A stretch of DNA of 64,000 nucleotides from Stutzerimonas stutzeri (GCF_002909485.1 NZ_PPXG01000009.1:62001-126000); one strand, 5' to 3'. Shown: positions 9,148-18,404, counted from the stretch's first letter. The notes: generated from the sequence alone by a model not told the origin. Numbers and translations are program-made.

Positions 9148-9318
9148 TTAGCTGCTGCGGCCACCGCCGTGGCTGTTCTGGCCACCCTTGCGTCCGGCCT
9201 CGGAGGCCTTCTCGCGGTCGTTGGCGAAGTTGCCGCCGCTGTTGTGGCCACCCTTGCGGCCGGCCTCGGAAGCTTTCTCTCGATCGTTGGCGAAGTTGCC
9301 AGGATTACTATTTGCCAT
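9148..9318 (-). CDS. KGG-repeat stress-induced protein
   Basis: A 56-residue hydrophilic protein of the KGG / stress-induced acidophilic repeat family (GsiB- and YciG-like). The 21-residue unit starting GNFANDREKASEAGRKGG occurs twice, at residues 7-27 and 29-49. The two copies differ at one residue of the unit (His/Gln after KGG), while their codons differ at several silent positions. GAGGAG lies upstream of the ATG and a strong terminator follows. Family members accumulate in stationary phase or stress. The biochemical role is not established. Confidence 0.88.
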   Translation of the reverse strand: MANSNPGNFANDREKASEAGRKGGHNSGGNFANDREKASEAGRKGGQNSHGGGRSS

Positions 9319-9552
9319 GTGTTTTTCTCCTCAATTGGATAGACACGTTCACAAACGGCTGAAAGAGAGAGATCAATCAGCCTCACTGTGTCAGAGGAAG
9401 ACTTCAGGCAAGAGTTTCGGTGAATTCAAAAGTGTAGACGAATGGTTTTCCCCATGTTGCGTATGACTATGGCGGACTGAAATTACAGGCGAAGCGGCAA
9501 AGTTGCAGGAACGAATTACGATTATCCGAGCGCGGACTTATCCAGCCGCGCC

Positions 9553-9786
9553 TCAGGCCGCAAGTTTCGTCTTGCGCTCGGCCAGAAGGCGCATCACGTA
9601 GCCGATTTTCAGCGCCGTGGGGCCGAGGATGACCAGCGCATGGGCCGCGATGATGCTGCCCATCGCCAGATGTCGATCGAACAGGTAGGCGCCGCTGATG
9701 CCCAGCAGCAGGAGCAGTATGCCTGCGACCATCAGCGCATTTGCGGCGCCCATCAAGCGTTGTGGAGAAGCTGAGTGATAAAGCAT
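9553..9786 (-). CDS. Small two-helix membrane protein, PpyR-like
   Basis: A 77-residue protein with two transmembrane helices (about residues 15-35 and 43-65) and a basic C-terminus ERKTKLAA. AAGGAG is 7 nt before the ATG. It lies 51 bp downstream of hmp on the same strand. From memory, P. aeruginosa has ppyR (PA2663) beside its flavohaemoglobin gene (PA2664), and PpyR was reported to affect psl and pyoverdine genes. The assignment rests on size, topology and this neighbour, so the function is tentative. Confidence 0.65.
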   Translation of the reverse strand: MLYHSASPQRLMGAANALMVAGILLLLLGISGAYLFDRHLAMGSIIAAHALVILGPTALKIGYVMRLLAERKTKLAA

Positions 9787-9837
9787 GACTGAATCTCCTT
9801 CGGGGAGAGGCTCGCGCCGGGCGAGCCTCCGAATGGA

Positions 9838-11016
9838 TCAATCGAGTGCCGAAGCGGGACCGAAGAACTCGTAGCGGGTTTGCTGTTCCGGCACACCGAG
9901 TGACTTCAGCTGACGGCGGACGGCAGCCATGAAGGGTTTCGGCCCGAGGAAATAGGCGTCCACGTCGCGGTCTTCCGGTAGCCACCTGCCAAGCTGTTGC
10001 TCGGTCAGGCGGCCAACGGCATCCGGCGCGGCATCTGCGCCGTCGTGCTCCTCATAGCAGTAGAAACGCTTGAGCTGGGCGTGACGCTCGGCCAGCGCGT
10101 CCACGCTGCGGCGGAACGCATGCACGCCGGCATTGCGCGCGCAGTGGATGAAGTGCACCGGTCGTGCGCTGGCCAGAGCCTGTTCCAGCATCGCCAGGGT
10201 AGGCGTGATACCGACGCCGCCGCTGATCAGCACCAGGGGCTTGTCGCCCGGTTCGAGGGTGAACTCGCCAGCCGGCGCGAACAGCTCCAGCACGGCACCT
10301 TCGGGCATGGCATGCAGCGCGTTCGAGGCGACGCCGCCGGGCTCGCGCTTGACGCTGATGCGGTATTCGCTGCCATTGCTGGCGGCGGACAGCGAGTAGT
10401 TGCGGCGCACCTCCTGGCCGTCGACCTCCAGGCGCAGGCCGATGTACTGGCCGGGCAGAAAGTCCATCAGCGCGCCGCCATCTTCCGGCTGCAGGTGAAA
10501 GGAGGTGATCTCTGCGCTTTCGACGATCTTGCGCGCAATGCGAAAACGCCGCGCCCCCCGCCAGCCACCATCCGCCTCGGCCTTGGTCTGGTAGAGATTC
10601 TCCTCCTGACCGATAAGGATGTTGGCGAGTTGCTGGTAGGCGGCGCCCCAGGCGTCGATCACGGCGTCGGTAGCGATCTCGTCACCGAGCACTTCGCGGA
10701 TCGCCCGCAGCAGGCAGGAGCCAACCAGCGGGTAATGCTCTGGCAGTACCTGCAGCGCGACATGCTTGTTGATGATCTGAGCGACCAGCGGGCCGAGGGC
10801 GTCGAGCCGGTCGATGTGTTTGGCATACATCAGCACGCCGTTGGCCAGTGCACGCGGCTGTTCACCGCTGGCCTGGTGGGCCTGATTGAACAGCGGGCGC
10901 ACTTCGGGATGCTCACTGAGCAGCAGGTTGTAGAAATGGGTGGTCAAGGCCTCGCCGCCGCTTTCCAGCAGCGGCACGGTGGCTTTGATAAGGGCAGCCT
11001 GTTCAGCGCAAAGCAT
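9838..11016 (-). CDS. hmp: Flavohaemoprotein, nitric oxide dioxygenase
   Basis: Oxidises nitric oxide to nitrate using NAD(P)H and oxygen. The 392 residues comprise a globin domain (1-140) with Tyr29, Gln53 and the proximal His85, then an FAD domain with RNYSLS (about 205-212) and an NAD domain with GGVGITP and a C-terminal YEFFGP. All key residues are present. A downstream small membrane gene probably shares the transcript. A TTGAC-N4-ATCAA box about 100 bp upstream suggests control by an FNR-family regulator (Dnr or Anr). Confidence 0.95.
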   Translation of the reverse strand: MLCAEQAALIKATVPLLESGGEALTTHFYNLLLSEHPEVRPLFNQAHQASGEQPRALANGVLMYAKHIDRLDALGPLVAQIINKHVALQVLPEHYPLVGSCLLRAIREVLGDEIATDAVIDAWGAAYQQLANILIGQEENLYQTKAEADGGWRGARRFRIARKIVESAEITSFHLQPEDGGALMDFLPGQYIGLRLEVDGQEVRRNYSLSAASNGSEYRISVKREPGGVASNALHAMPEGAVLELFAPAGEFTLEPGDKPLVLISGGVGITPTLAMLEQALASARPVHFIHCARNAGVHAFRRSVDALAERHAQLKRFYCYEEHDGADAAPDAVGRLTEQQLGRWLPEDRDVDAYFLGPKPFMAAVRRQLKSLGVPEQQTRYEFFGPASALD

Positions 11017-11112
11017 TGCTAACTCCTCTGATGGGAAAGTCGTCCTGTATTCGCGGGGCGAACACGAAACGTTCTGCCATAGAGGCTTTCAACAATCGTT
11101 CCAGGTCGAAAA

Positions 11113-11126
11113 TTGACTTGAATCAA
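11113..11126. promoter_or_regulatory. Candidate Dnr/Anr (FNR-type) box upstream of hmp
   Basis: TTGACTTGAATCAA matches the TTGAT-N4-ATCAA consensus with one mismatch. It lies 97 bp upstream of the hmp start and 164 bp upstream of the divergent DUF2188 gene. No sigma-54 -24/-12 pair of the NorR-dependent kind was found here, which favours the FNR-family route. Confidence 0.65.
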
Positions 11127-11289
11127 GGTTTGCAGGATGTGCGAGGTAAAAAGAACCTTGGCTTTCCATGGTGATATGGACCTTATAGGGTCGAAATTAC
11201 CTTGACGGTGACGATCGAACCTCGCCCGCTGACAGCTTTCTTACCAGGGGCGATCCGCGATATTTCATTCAACAGCAGGAGAGAGGGCC

Positions 11290-11514
11290 ATGGAGATCTA
11301 CCACATCACCCACGAAGATGACCGCTGGGTGCTACGCGAAGAAGGCGATCAGCGCGCGTTGCTCGAAGCCGGGAATCGACAGGACATTCTCGATGAGACG
11401 CGCGACTACATGAAGCTGCGTACTGCGCTGGTGAACGTCCACGGCGACGACGGCAGCATCGAGGAGGAGCATCGCTACCCGCAGGAGCAGAACCCGCTGG
11501 AGACCAAGGGCTGA
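11290..11514 (+). CDS. DUF2188-like small protein
   Basis: A 74-residue acidic soluble protein. The pattern YHITHEDDRWVLREEG followed by a charged helix and VNVHGDDGSIEEEHRYP matches the DUF2188 fold (short beta strands around one helix). An AGGAG ribosome site precedes the ATG. Function is unknown for the family. It faces hmp across a 273-bp promoter region. Confidence 0.7.
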   Translation: MEIYHITHEDDRWVLREEGDQRALLEAGNRQDILDETRDYMKLRTALVNVHGDDGSIEEEHRYPQEQNPLETKG

Positions 11515-11549
11515 CCGCTTGGCCATTGTGCGCTGGGTGGGTTGCCGAC

Positions 11550-12965
11550 CTAGTCGAGGACTTCGATGCGCAGCGTGTTGGTGGTGCCAGGTTGGCCGAG
11601 CGGCACGCCAGCGGTGATCAGCACCGTGTCACCACTGCCGGCCATGCCCTGGGCGCGCGCCAGCTCGAGGGCGTGGCTGCTGACCTGCTCCATATCGCGC
11701 ATCGGTGCATCCACCACCGAATACACGCCCCAGGCCACCGTGAGCTTGCGCGCGGTGGCGGTGCTCGGCGTCAGGCTGAGGATCGGCGTGGCCGGGCGCT
11801 CGCGCGAGGCGCGCAGGCTGGAGCGGCCTGATTCCGTGTAATTGACCAGCACCGCAATCGGCAGGATGCCACTGATGCGGCGGATTGCGCAGCTGATGGC
11901 ATCCGGCAGCGTTGCCTCGGCATTCGGTCGGTGCACATCGAGCTGGGCCTGGAAATCCGGGCCGCTTTCCACCTGACGGATGATCTTGCTCATCATGCTC
12001 ACCGCTTCCAGCGGGTAGTCGCCCGAAGCGGTTTCCGCCGACAGCATCACCGCGTCCGCACCCTCGGCAACCGCGTTGGCCACGTCGGTGACCTCGGCGC
12101 GCGTCGGCGCCGGGGCGAAGCGCATGGATTCGAGCATCTGCGTGGCCACCACCACCGGGCGGCCGAGCTGGCGGCAGATGCGCACGATGTTCTTCTGAAT
12201 GCGTGGCACATTCTCCGGCGGCACCTCCACGCCGAGGTCGCCACGCGCGACCATGATCGCGTCGGACAGCCGCGCGATCTCGCGCAGGTGCTGCACCGCC
12301 GAAGGTTTCTCGATCTTCGCCATGAGGAAGGCGCGCTCACCGATCAGCTTGCGCGCTTCGTGGATGTCCTGTGGGCGCTGGACGAAGGACAGGGCCACCC
12401 AATCCACGCCCAGCTCAAGGCCGAACGTCAGGTCGCGGCGATCCTTCTCGGTCAGCGGACTAAGCTCCAGCACTGCTTCCGGCACGTTGACGCCCTTGCG
12501 GTCGGACAGCTCGCCGCCGGCGACCACGCGGGTGTCGATGGCATCGCTGTGGCGCGCGGTGACCGTCAGACGCAGGCGGCCATCGTCGATCAGCAGCTGC
12601 ATGCCCGGCTCCAGCGCGGCGATGATCTCCGGGTGCGGCAGGTTCACGCGTCGGTTGTCGCCCGGCGTCGGGTCCAGATCCAGACGGAAGGCCTGATCGC
12701 GATCCAGCCGCACCTTGCCCTCGGCGAAGCGGCCGATCCGGAGCTTGGGCCCTTGCAGGTCCATGAGGATGCCGATCGGTTGGTTCAGCTCACGTTCCAC
12801 CTCGCGAATCCAGGCGAAGCGTTCGGCATGGTCGGCGTGCTCGCCATGGCTGAAGTTCAAGCGGAACAGGTTGACCCCGGCGGCGACCAGCGCCCGTACA
12901 TCATCGATGCTGCGGGTGGTGGGGCCGAGGGTGGCAAGTATCTTGACCTTCTTGTCGGGTTTCAT
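11550..12965 (-). CDS. pyk: Pyruvate kinase
   Basis: Transfers phosphate from phosphoenolpyruvate to ADP. The 471 residues show the N-terminal KILATLGPTTRS, the catalytic-lysine segment FLMAKIEKPSAV, the Mg-binding ARGDLGVEVP and MLSAETASGDYPLEA, and a C-terminal allosteric domain. It is the last gene of the minus-strand run ttuD-pyk, 32 bp after ttuD. The isozyme placed here serves the end of the glyoxylate/glycerate route, which matches my memory of PA1498 in P. aeruginosa. Confidence 0.96.
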   Translation of the reverse strand: MKPDKKVKILATLGPTTRSIDDVRALVAAGVNLFRLNFSHGEHADHAERFAWIREVERELNQPIGILMDLQGPKLRIGRFAEGKVRLDRDQAFRLDLDPTPGDNRRVNLPHPEIIAALEPGMQLLIDDGRLRLTVTARHSDAIDTRVVAGGELSDRKGVNVPEAVLELSPLTEKDRRDLTFGLELGVDWVALSFVQRPQDIHEARKLIGERAFLMAKIEKPSAVQHLREIARLSDAIMVARGDLGVEVPPENVPRIQKNIVRICRQLGRPVVVATQMLESMRFAPAPTRAEVTDVANAVAEGADAVMLSAETASGDYPLEAVSMMSKIIRQVESGPDFQAQLDVHRPNAEATLPDAISCAIRRISGILPIAVLVNYTESGRSSLRASRERPATPILSLTPSTATARKLTVAWGVYSVVDAPMRDMEQVSSHALELARAQGMAGSGDTVLITAGVPLGQPGTTNTLRIEVLD

Positions 12966-12997
12966 GGCGGGCTCGCTGGCAGGTGAGCGCCCTCGGT

Positions 12998-14269
12998 CTA
13001 GGCCGAGGGCGGCAGAATCAGGATGGCGCGGAAATCGTTGACGTTGGTGCGTGTCGGACCGGTGACGATCAGGTCGTCCAGCGCGGCGAAATAGCCATAA
13101 CCGTCGTTATCGGCCAGCGCATCGGCGGCGCGCAGGCCCAGGGTTTCGGCGCGGGCATAGCTGTCCGGCATCATCAGCGCCCCGGCGTTGTCTTCCGAGC
13201 CGTCGATGCCGTCGGTGTCGCCGGCCAGCGCATAGACGTTCGGCAGGCCTTGCAGGTTTTCGGTGAGGGCGAGCAGGAATTCGGCGTTACGCCCGCCACG
13301 GCCATTACCGCGCACGGTCACCGTGGTCTCGCCGCCGGAGAGGATCACGCAGGGCGCGGCGATCGGCTGGCCGTGCAGCACCACCTGGCGGGCAATGCCG
13401 GCATGCACCTTGGCCACCTCACGCGCTTCGCCTTCCAGGTCGCCGAGGATCAGCGGGGTGATACCGGCGGAGCGGGCCACCTCGGCCGCGGCGTCGAGCG
13501 ACTGCTGCGGCGTGGCGATCAGCTGGAAGTGGCTGCGCGAGAGCATCGGATCGCCCGGTTTCAGCGTTTCCGAGCGTGGGTCTTCGAGCCAGGCGCGCAC
13601 GTTGGCCGGCACCTCGATGTGGTAGCGCTCGAGGATCGCCAGCGCCTCGGCGGAGGTAGTCGGGTCGGCCACGGTGGGGCCGGAGGCGATCACCGTGGCC
13701 TCGTCGCCGGGCACGTCGGAAATCGCGTAGGTGTACACGCTGGCCGGCCAGCAGGCCCTGGCCAGGCGGCCGCCCTTGATCGCCGAGAGATGCTTGCGCA
13801 CGCAGTTCATCTCGCCGATGTGCGCGCCGGAACGCAGCAGCGCCTTGTTGATCGCCTGCTTGTCCGCCAGCGAGATGCCCTCGGCTGGCAGTGCCAACAG
13901 CGAGGAACCGCCGCCGGAAAGCAGGAAGATCACCCGGTCGCTTTCCTCAAGGTTGCTGACCAGTTCCAGCACGCGGCGGGCGACGCGCTCGCCGGCATCG
14001 TCCGGGACCGGGTGTGCGGCCTCCACCACCTCGATGCGGCGGCAGTCGGCGTGATGTTCATAGCGGGTCACCACCAGGCCGGACAGCTCGCCTTCCCAGA
14101 CCTTCTCGATGGCTTCGGCCATGGCCGCAGCCGCCTTGCCGGCGCCGATGACGATGGCTCGGCCGCTGCGGTCTTCGGGCAGATGGTCGGCGAGCACATG
14201 GCGCGGATGGGCGGCCTCGATGGCGCTATCGAACAGCTGGCGCAGCAGGGCTTGGGGATCGATGGGCAT
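12998..14269 (-). CDS. ttuD: Glycerate 2-kinase (MOFRL family)
   Basis: Phosphorylates D-glycerate, most likely to 2-phosphoglycerate. Older annotation calls the family hydroxypyruvate reductase. The 423 residues contain the N-terminal MOFRL-associated domain with GAGKAAAAMAEAIE and SGGGSSLLALP, and the C-terminal MOFRL domain with SGGETTVTV, GRGGRNAEF and AGDTDGIDGS. AAGGAG precedes the ATG. It follows glxR and precedes pyk, so it takes the product of tartronate semialdehyde reductase. Confidence 0.92.
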   Translation of the reverse strand: MPIDPQALLRQLFDSAIEAAHPRHVLADHLPEDRSGRAIVIGAGKAAAAMAEAIEKVWEGELSGLVVTRYEHHADCRRIEVVEAAHPVPDDAGERVARRVLELVSNLEESDRVIFLLSGGGSSLLALPAEGISLADKQAINKALLRSGAHIGEMNCVRKHLSAIKGGRLARACWPASVYTYAISDVPGDEATVIASGPTVADPTTSAEALAILERYHIEVPANVRAWLEDPRSETLKPGDPMLSRSHFQLIATPQQSLDAAAEVARSAGITPLILGDLEGEAREVAKVHAGIARQVVLHGQPIAAPCVILSGGETTVTVRGNGRGGRNAEFLLALTENLQGLPNVYALAGDTDGIDGSEDNAGALMMPDSYARAETLGLRAADALADNDGYGYFAALDDLIVTGPTRTNVNDFRAILILPPSA

Positions 14270-14595
14270 CTCTGGCTCCTTGGGTCTTTTTGCAGAGGAC
14301 GATTGCAGACCTTAGGGCTCGGCAATGCAAGCGCTAAGGGTTGAAATCGACCCGCCCGGCAGTAGGGCCGTGACTCCTTGTGCCGGGCGAATCGAAAAGG
14401 TGCCGTCCGCAGACGGCGATTGGTGTGCAGGCGCGCGGGGCCCTGGTCGTGGGGGAGATGCGATGATTCCGACCCCGCGTACCTGCACACCAACCCTTTG
14501 AGCATCACTGGTGCCGAGCGTTGCGCTGATCCCACCACCTGGTCTGTCTGTCCCTGAAGGTGGGGGCGCAGGCCGACTCAGTGCGCTCGAAGGCT
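14270..14595. other. Non-coding stretch between glxR and ttuD
   Basis: About 326 bases inside an otherwise tight gene run. Its main content is a large interrupted palindrome (14420-14493). No gene is seen. The palindrome could attenuate or process a glxR-ttuD transcript, or be a repeat-family insertion. Confidence 0.5.
14420..14493. repeat. Large interrupted palindrome
   Basis: TTGGTGTGCAGG at 14420-14431 is the exact reverse complement of CCTGCACACCAA at 14482-14493. Pairing extends inwards with CGCGGGG (14434-14440) and CCCCGCG (14473-14479). A 32-bp centre remains, itself GC-rich. No T-tract follows, so it is more like a REP/BIME element than a terminator. Confidence 0.7.
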
Positions 14596-15486
14596 TTACT
14601 CCTTGCGGATCGAGAAATTGGCCATGTGCTCCAGGCCCTTGATCAGTGCCGAGTGGTCCCAGCCGCTGCCGCCGATGGCTGTGCAGGTGCTGAACACCTG
14701 CTGGGCGCTGGCGGTGTTGGGCAGGTTGAGGCCCAGCTCGCGGGCACCGGCCAGGGCGAGGCTGAGGTCCTTCTGGTGCAGGCTGATGCGGAAGCCCGGA
14801 TCGAAGGTGCCCTTGATCATGCGCTCGCCGTGCACCTCGAGGATCTTCGAACCGGCGAAACCTCCCATCAGCGCCTCGCGCACCTTGGCCGGGTCGGCGC
14901 CGTTCTTCGCGGCGAACAGCAGGGCCTCAGCGACCGCTTGAATGTTCAGCGCGACGATGATCTGGTTGGCCACCTTGGCGGTCTGGCCGTCGCCGTTGCC
15001 GCCGACCAGTGTGATGTTCTTGCCCATTGCCTGGAACAGCGGCAGGGCGCGCTCGAAAGCCGCTTCGCTGCCGCCGACCATGATCGACAGGGTGCCTGCC
15101 TTGGCGCCGACTTCACCGCCGGATACCGGGGCGTCGAGGTACTCGGCGCCGGTGGCCTTGATCTTCTCGGCGAACTGCTTGGTGGCGCTGGGGGAGATCG
15201 AGCTCATGTCGATCACCACCTTGCCCGGGCTGACGCCAGCGGCGATGCCCTGGTCGCGGAACAGCACGTCCTCGACCTGCGGGGTATCCGGCACCATGAC
15301 GATGATGAACTCGGCCTCCTGCGCGACTTCCTGCGGGGTGGCCAGGGCGATGGCGCCGGCCTGCACCAGGTCGGCGGGTGCCTTGTCATGATGTTCGGAA
15401 AGGAATATCTGGTGGCCTGCGTTCTGCAGGTTGCTTGCCATGGGTTTGCCCATGATTCCGGTGCCGATAAATCCGATCTTAGCCAT
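14596..15486 (-). CDS. glxR: Tartronate semialdehyde reductase
   Basis: Reduces 2-hydroxy-3-oxopropanoate (tartronate semialdehyde) to D-glycerate with NAD(P)H. The 296 residues belong to the beta-hydroxyacid dehydrogenase family: Rossmann motif GFIGTGIMGKPMA at the N-terminus, the substrate motif DAPVSGGEVGAK around 125, and the catalytic lysine in GQTAKVANQ near 170. A GAGGAG ribosome site precedes the ATG. It lies 28 bp downstream of hyi in the gcl operon. Confidence 0.95.
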   Translation of the reverse strand: MAKIGFIGTGIMGKPMASNLQNAGHQIFLSEHHDKAPADLVQAGAIALATPQEVAQEAEFIIVMVPDTPQVEDVLFRDQGIAAGVSPGKVVIDMSSISPSATKQFAEKIKATGAEYLDAPVSGGEVGAKAGTLSIMVGGSEAAFERALPLFQAMGKNITLVGGNGDGQTAKVANQIIVALNIQAVAEALLFAAKNGADPAKVREALMGGFAGSKILEVHGERMIKGTFDPGFRISLHQKDLSLALAGARELGLNLPNTASAQQVFSTCTAIGGSGWDHSALIKGLEHMANFSIRKE

Positions 15487-15514
15487 GGTCGTTTCTCCTC
15501 AAATTCTGTTCGGG

Positions 15515-16297
15515 TCAGATGGCGTTGTGTGTCTTCAGCCAGGCGAGGCCTTCGGCGGTGCTGGTGGCCGGCTTGTACTCGCAGCCGACCCAGCCCTGGT
15601 AGCCGATGCGATCCAGATGCTCGAACAGGAAGCGATAGTTGATCTCGCCGGTGCCCGGCTCGTTGCGACCGGGGTTGTCCGCCAGCTGGATATGGTTGAT
15701 GGCCGCCAGGTTGTTCTCGATGGTCCGCGCCAGGTCTCCCTCCATGATCTGCATGTGGTAGATGTCGTACTGCAGGAACAGGTTGGCGTGACCGACCTTG
15801 CCGCGAATCTCCTGCGCCTGGGAGGTGTTGTTGAGGAAAAAGCGCGGGATGTCGCGGGTGTTGATCATCTCCATCACCAGGCGAATGCCGGCTTCCTCGA
15901 GCTTCTGCGCGGCGTAGCGCAGGTTTTCGATAAAGGTGATTTCCAGCTGGCCGAGGTCGGCGCCACGCGGGGCAATGCCGGCCAGGCAGTTGACCTGGGT
16001 GTTGCCCAGCACCTTGGCGTAGGCGATGGCCTGGTCCACGCCGGCGCGAAATTCCTCGACCCGCTCCGGCAGGATGGCGATGCCGCGCTCGCCACCAGCC
16101 CAGTCGCCGGCCGGCAGGTTGAACAGCACCTGGGTCAGCTGGTTGGCGTCCAGCCGGGCCTTGATCTCCTCGGCCGGGTGGTCGTAGGGGAACAGGTATT
16201 CGACGCCGGTAAAGCCGGCTTCGGCAGCGGCGGCAAAGCGGTCAAGGAAATCGACCTCGGTGAACAGCATGGACAGATTGGCGGCAAAGCGGGGCAT
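15515..16297 (-). CDS. hyi: Hydroxypyruvate isomerase
   Basis: Interconverts hydroxypyruvate and tartronate semialdehyde. The 260 residues form a TIM-barrel of the AP-endonuclease-2-like family, with metal/active-site stretches EMINTRDIPRFF, QYDIYHMQIMEGD, NPGRNEPGTGEINY and GCEYKP. AGGAGA precedes the ATG. It sits between gcl and glxR, the standard glyoxylate-catabolic order. Confidence 0.94.
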   Translation of the reverse strand: MPRFAANLSMLFTEVDFLDRFAAAAEAGFTGVEYLFPYDHPAEEIKARLDANQLTQVLFNLPAGDWAGGERGIAILPERVEEFRAGVDQAIAYAKVLGNTQVNCLAGIAPRGADLGQLEITFIENLRYAAQKLEEAGIRLVMEMINTRDIPRFFLNNTSQAQEIRGKVGHANLFLQYDIYHMQIMEGDLARTIENNLAAINHIQLADNPGRNEPGTGEINYRFLFEHLDRIGYQGWVGCEYKPATSTAEGLAWLKTHNAI

Positions 16298-16377
16298 GGT
16301 TCTCTCTCCTGATCTGTAGGGATCAAACTCGGTTCTGCATTACGGCGGTGTGGTGACCACCCTGGGTGTTGCGTTGC

Positions 16378-16403
16378 GGTGGATATGCTTCGCGATATCC
16401 ACC
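16378..16403. repeat. GGTGGA-type hairpin repeat, copy 1
   Basis: GGTGGATAT (16378-16386) pairs with ATATCCACC (16395-16403) across the 8-nt loop GCTTCGCG and is followed by CTATGG. Two further hairpins with the same architecture but different stems lie at 43868-43893 and 46497-46522. Confidence 0.75.
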
Positions 16404-16453
16404 CTATGGTTGCTTCGGTGCCCGTCGCTGATAACTGCGGCGGCCGGTAGGAC

Positions 16454-16492
16454 GGGTGGCCGCCCCGTGGAAGAGCGCGAAGCGTCTTCCAC
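16454..16492. repeat. 39-bp dispersed repeat, copy 1
   Basis: A 39-bp sequence beginning GGGTGGCCGCCCCGTGGAAG and ending GCGTCTTCCAC. Its second half folds as GTGGAAGA...TCTTCCAC. It recurs at 46435-46473 with a single base difference. In both places it sits within about 80 bp of a GGTGGA-type hairpin. Confidence 0.8.
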
Positions 16493-16513
16493 GCGGTTGT
16501 GGTTACGGGCGAA

Positions 16514-18295
16514 TCAGTCCAACAGCCCAACCGCCGTCGGCGCGTCTTCCCGGCCTTCGGCCAGCGCCTCGAACTCGTTGATGGCGTCGATCTCGGTGCC
16601 CATGGCGATGTTGGTCACCCGTTCGAGGATCACCTCGATCACCACCGGCACCTGATGCTCGGCCATCCAGGCCTGGGCCTGTTCGATGGCCGGGCGCAGG
16701 TCTTCCTGCTTGAACACGCGCAGTGCTTTGCAACCGAGGCCCTCGACCACCGCAACGTGATCGACGCCGTAACCTTCCATGCCGCTCTGGTCGGCATTGA
16801 TGTTCTCGAAGCCGAGCTGCACGCAGTAATCCATCTCGAAACCGCGCTGCGACTGGCGGATCAGCCCGAGGTAGGCGTTGTTCACCAGGATGTGGATGTA
16901 CGGCAGCTTGAACTGCGCGCCCACCGCCAACTCCTCGATCATGAACTGGAAGTCATAGTCGCCCGAAAGCGCCACCACCTTGCGCGCCGGGTCCGCGGCA
17001 ACCACACCGAGCGCTGCCGGAATGGTCCAGCCGAGCGGGCCGGCCTGGCCGCAGTTGATCCAATGGCGCGGCTGGTAGACGTGCAGGAACTGCGCGGCAG
17101 CGATCTGCGACAGGCCGATGGTGCTGACGTAGCAGGTGTCCTTGCCGAAGGCGTTGTTCATGCACTGGTACACACGCTGCGGCTTCATCGGCACGCTGTC
17201 GAAGTTGGTCTTGCGCAGCATGGTGCGCTTGCGCTCCAGGCAGTCGGCGGCCCAGGCGCGACGATCCGGCAGACGACCTGCGGCCTTGCGCTCCTTGGCT
17301 ACCTCGACAAACAGCTCGAGCGCGGCGCGGGCGTCGGAGACGATGCCGTAGTCCGGCGCGAACACCCGGCCTATCTGGGTCGGCTCGATGTCGACGTGAA
17401 CGAAGGTGCGGCCCTTGGTATAGGTTTCCACCGAGCCGGTGTGGCGGTTGGCCCAGCGGTTGCCGATGCCGAGCACGAAGTCGGATTCCAGCATGGTCGC
17501 GTTGCCGTAGCGGTGGCTGGTCTGCAGGCCGCACATGCCAGCCATCAGCGGATGGTCGTCGGGGATCGAGCCCCAGCCCATCAGCGTCGGGATCACCGGC
17601 ACGCCGACGGTCTCGGCGAACTCCACCAGCAAGGTTTCGGCCGCGGCGTTGTAGATGCCGCCGCCGGCGACGATCAGCGGACGCTCGGCGGCGCAGAGCA
17701 TGTCGATGGCCTTCTCGATCTGCTTGCGGGTCGCCGCCGGCTTGTACACGGCGAGCGGCTCGTAGGTGTCGATGTCGAATTCGATCTCGCCCATCTGCAC
17801 ATCGAACGGCAGGTCGATCAGCACCGGTCCGGGACGCCCCGAGCGCATCACATGGAAGGCCTGCTGGAACACCCGCGGCACCAACGCCGGTTCGCGAACG
17901 GTAACCGCCCATTTGGTCACCGGCTTGGCGATAGATTCGATATCGACGGCCTGGAAATCTTCCTTGTGCAACTTGGCGCGCGGCGCCTGGCCGGTGATGC
18001 AGAGGATCGGGATCGAGTCGGCCGAGGCGGAATACAGGCCGGTGATCATGTCGGTGCCGGCCGGGCCAGAGGTGCCGATGCACACGCCGATGTTGCCCGG
18101 CTTGGCACGGGTATAGCCCTCGGCCATGTGCGAGGCACCCTCGACGTGGCGGGCGAGGATGTGGCGGATGCTGCCGTCGGCCCGCAGGGCGGAATACAGC
18201 GGGTTGATCGCGGCACCGGGGATGCCGAAGGCGGTGTCGATGCCTTCCTTGCGCAATACCGCGACGGCGGCGTCGATTGCTCTCATGCGGGCCAT
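16514..18295 (-). CDS. gcl: Glyoxylate carboligase
   Basis: Condenses two glyoxylates to tartronate semialdehyde and CO2, using thiamine diphosphate and FAD. The 593 residues have the three-domain TPP-enzyme layout. Val51 in [13 protein letters not shown] replaces the glutamate conserved in nearly all other TPP enzymes, which is diagnostic of Gcl. The TPP/Mg motif starts at [13 protein letters not shown] and ends at [11 protein letters not shown]. The gene heads the minus-strand run gcl-hyi-glxR-ttuD-pyk. A 216-bp gap with two repeats separates it from hyi. A divergent LysR gene lies 109 bp upstream. Confidence 0.97.
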   Translation of the reverse strand: MARMRAIDAAVAVLRKEGIDTAFGIPGAAINPLYSALRADGSIRHILARHVEGASHMAEGYTRAKPGNIGVCIGTSGPAGTDMITGLYSASADSIPILCITGQAPRAKLHKEDFQAVDIESIAKPVTKWAVTVREPALVPRVFQQAFHVMRSGRPGPVLIDLPFDVQMGEIEFDIDTYEPLAVYKPAATRKQIEKAIDMLCAAERPLIVAGGGIYNAAAETLLVEFAETVGVPVIPTLMGWGSIPDDHPLMAGMCGLQTSHRYGNATMLESDFVLGIGNRWANRHTGSVETYTKGRTFVHVDIEPTQIGRVFAPDYGIVSDARAALELFVEVAKERKAAGRLPDRRAWAADCLERKRTMLRKTNFDSVPMKPQRVYQCMNNAFGKDTCYVSTIGLSQIAAAQFLHVYQPRHWINCGQAGPLGWTIPAALGVVAADPARKVVALSGDYDFQFMIEELAVGAQFKLPYIHILVNNAYLGLIRQSQRGFEMDYCVQLGFENINADQSGMEGYGVDHVAVVEGLGCKALRVFKQEDLRPAIEQAQAWMAEHQVPVVIEVILERVTNIAMGTEIDAINEFEALAEGREDAPTAVGLLD

Positions 18296-18404
18296 GGATC
18301 ACACCTCTTATTCGATAGTTTTTCTACGTGGCTCAAGCATGCCGCCCTGGATTCGCTGGCGGAATTGGTCGAGACTTCAATTCTGTCGATATCAGGAGTA
18401 TCGA

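Noticed and set aside
9166-9300. Short tandem repeats that might suggest a CRISPR-like array
   Set aside because: The two units are the coding repeats of the KGG protein. There are no spacers.
11017-11289. Sigma-54 promoter for hmp (GG-N10-GC)
   Set aside because: The nearest candidate on the minus strand, near the sequence CTCGCACATCCTGCAAA, has GG/GC spacing two bases too short and lacks the GG pair.
12983-14344. 453-codon plus-strand open frame opposite ttuD
   Set aside because: Shadow of the glycerate kinase gene. No ribosome site, no domain.
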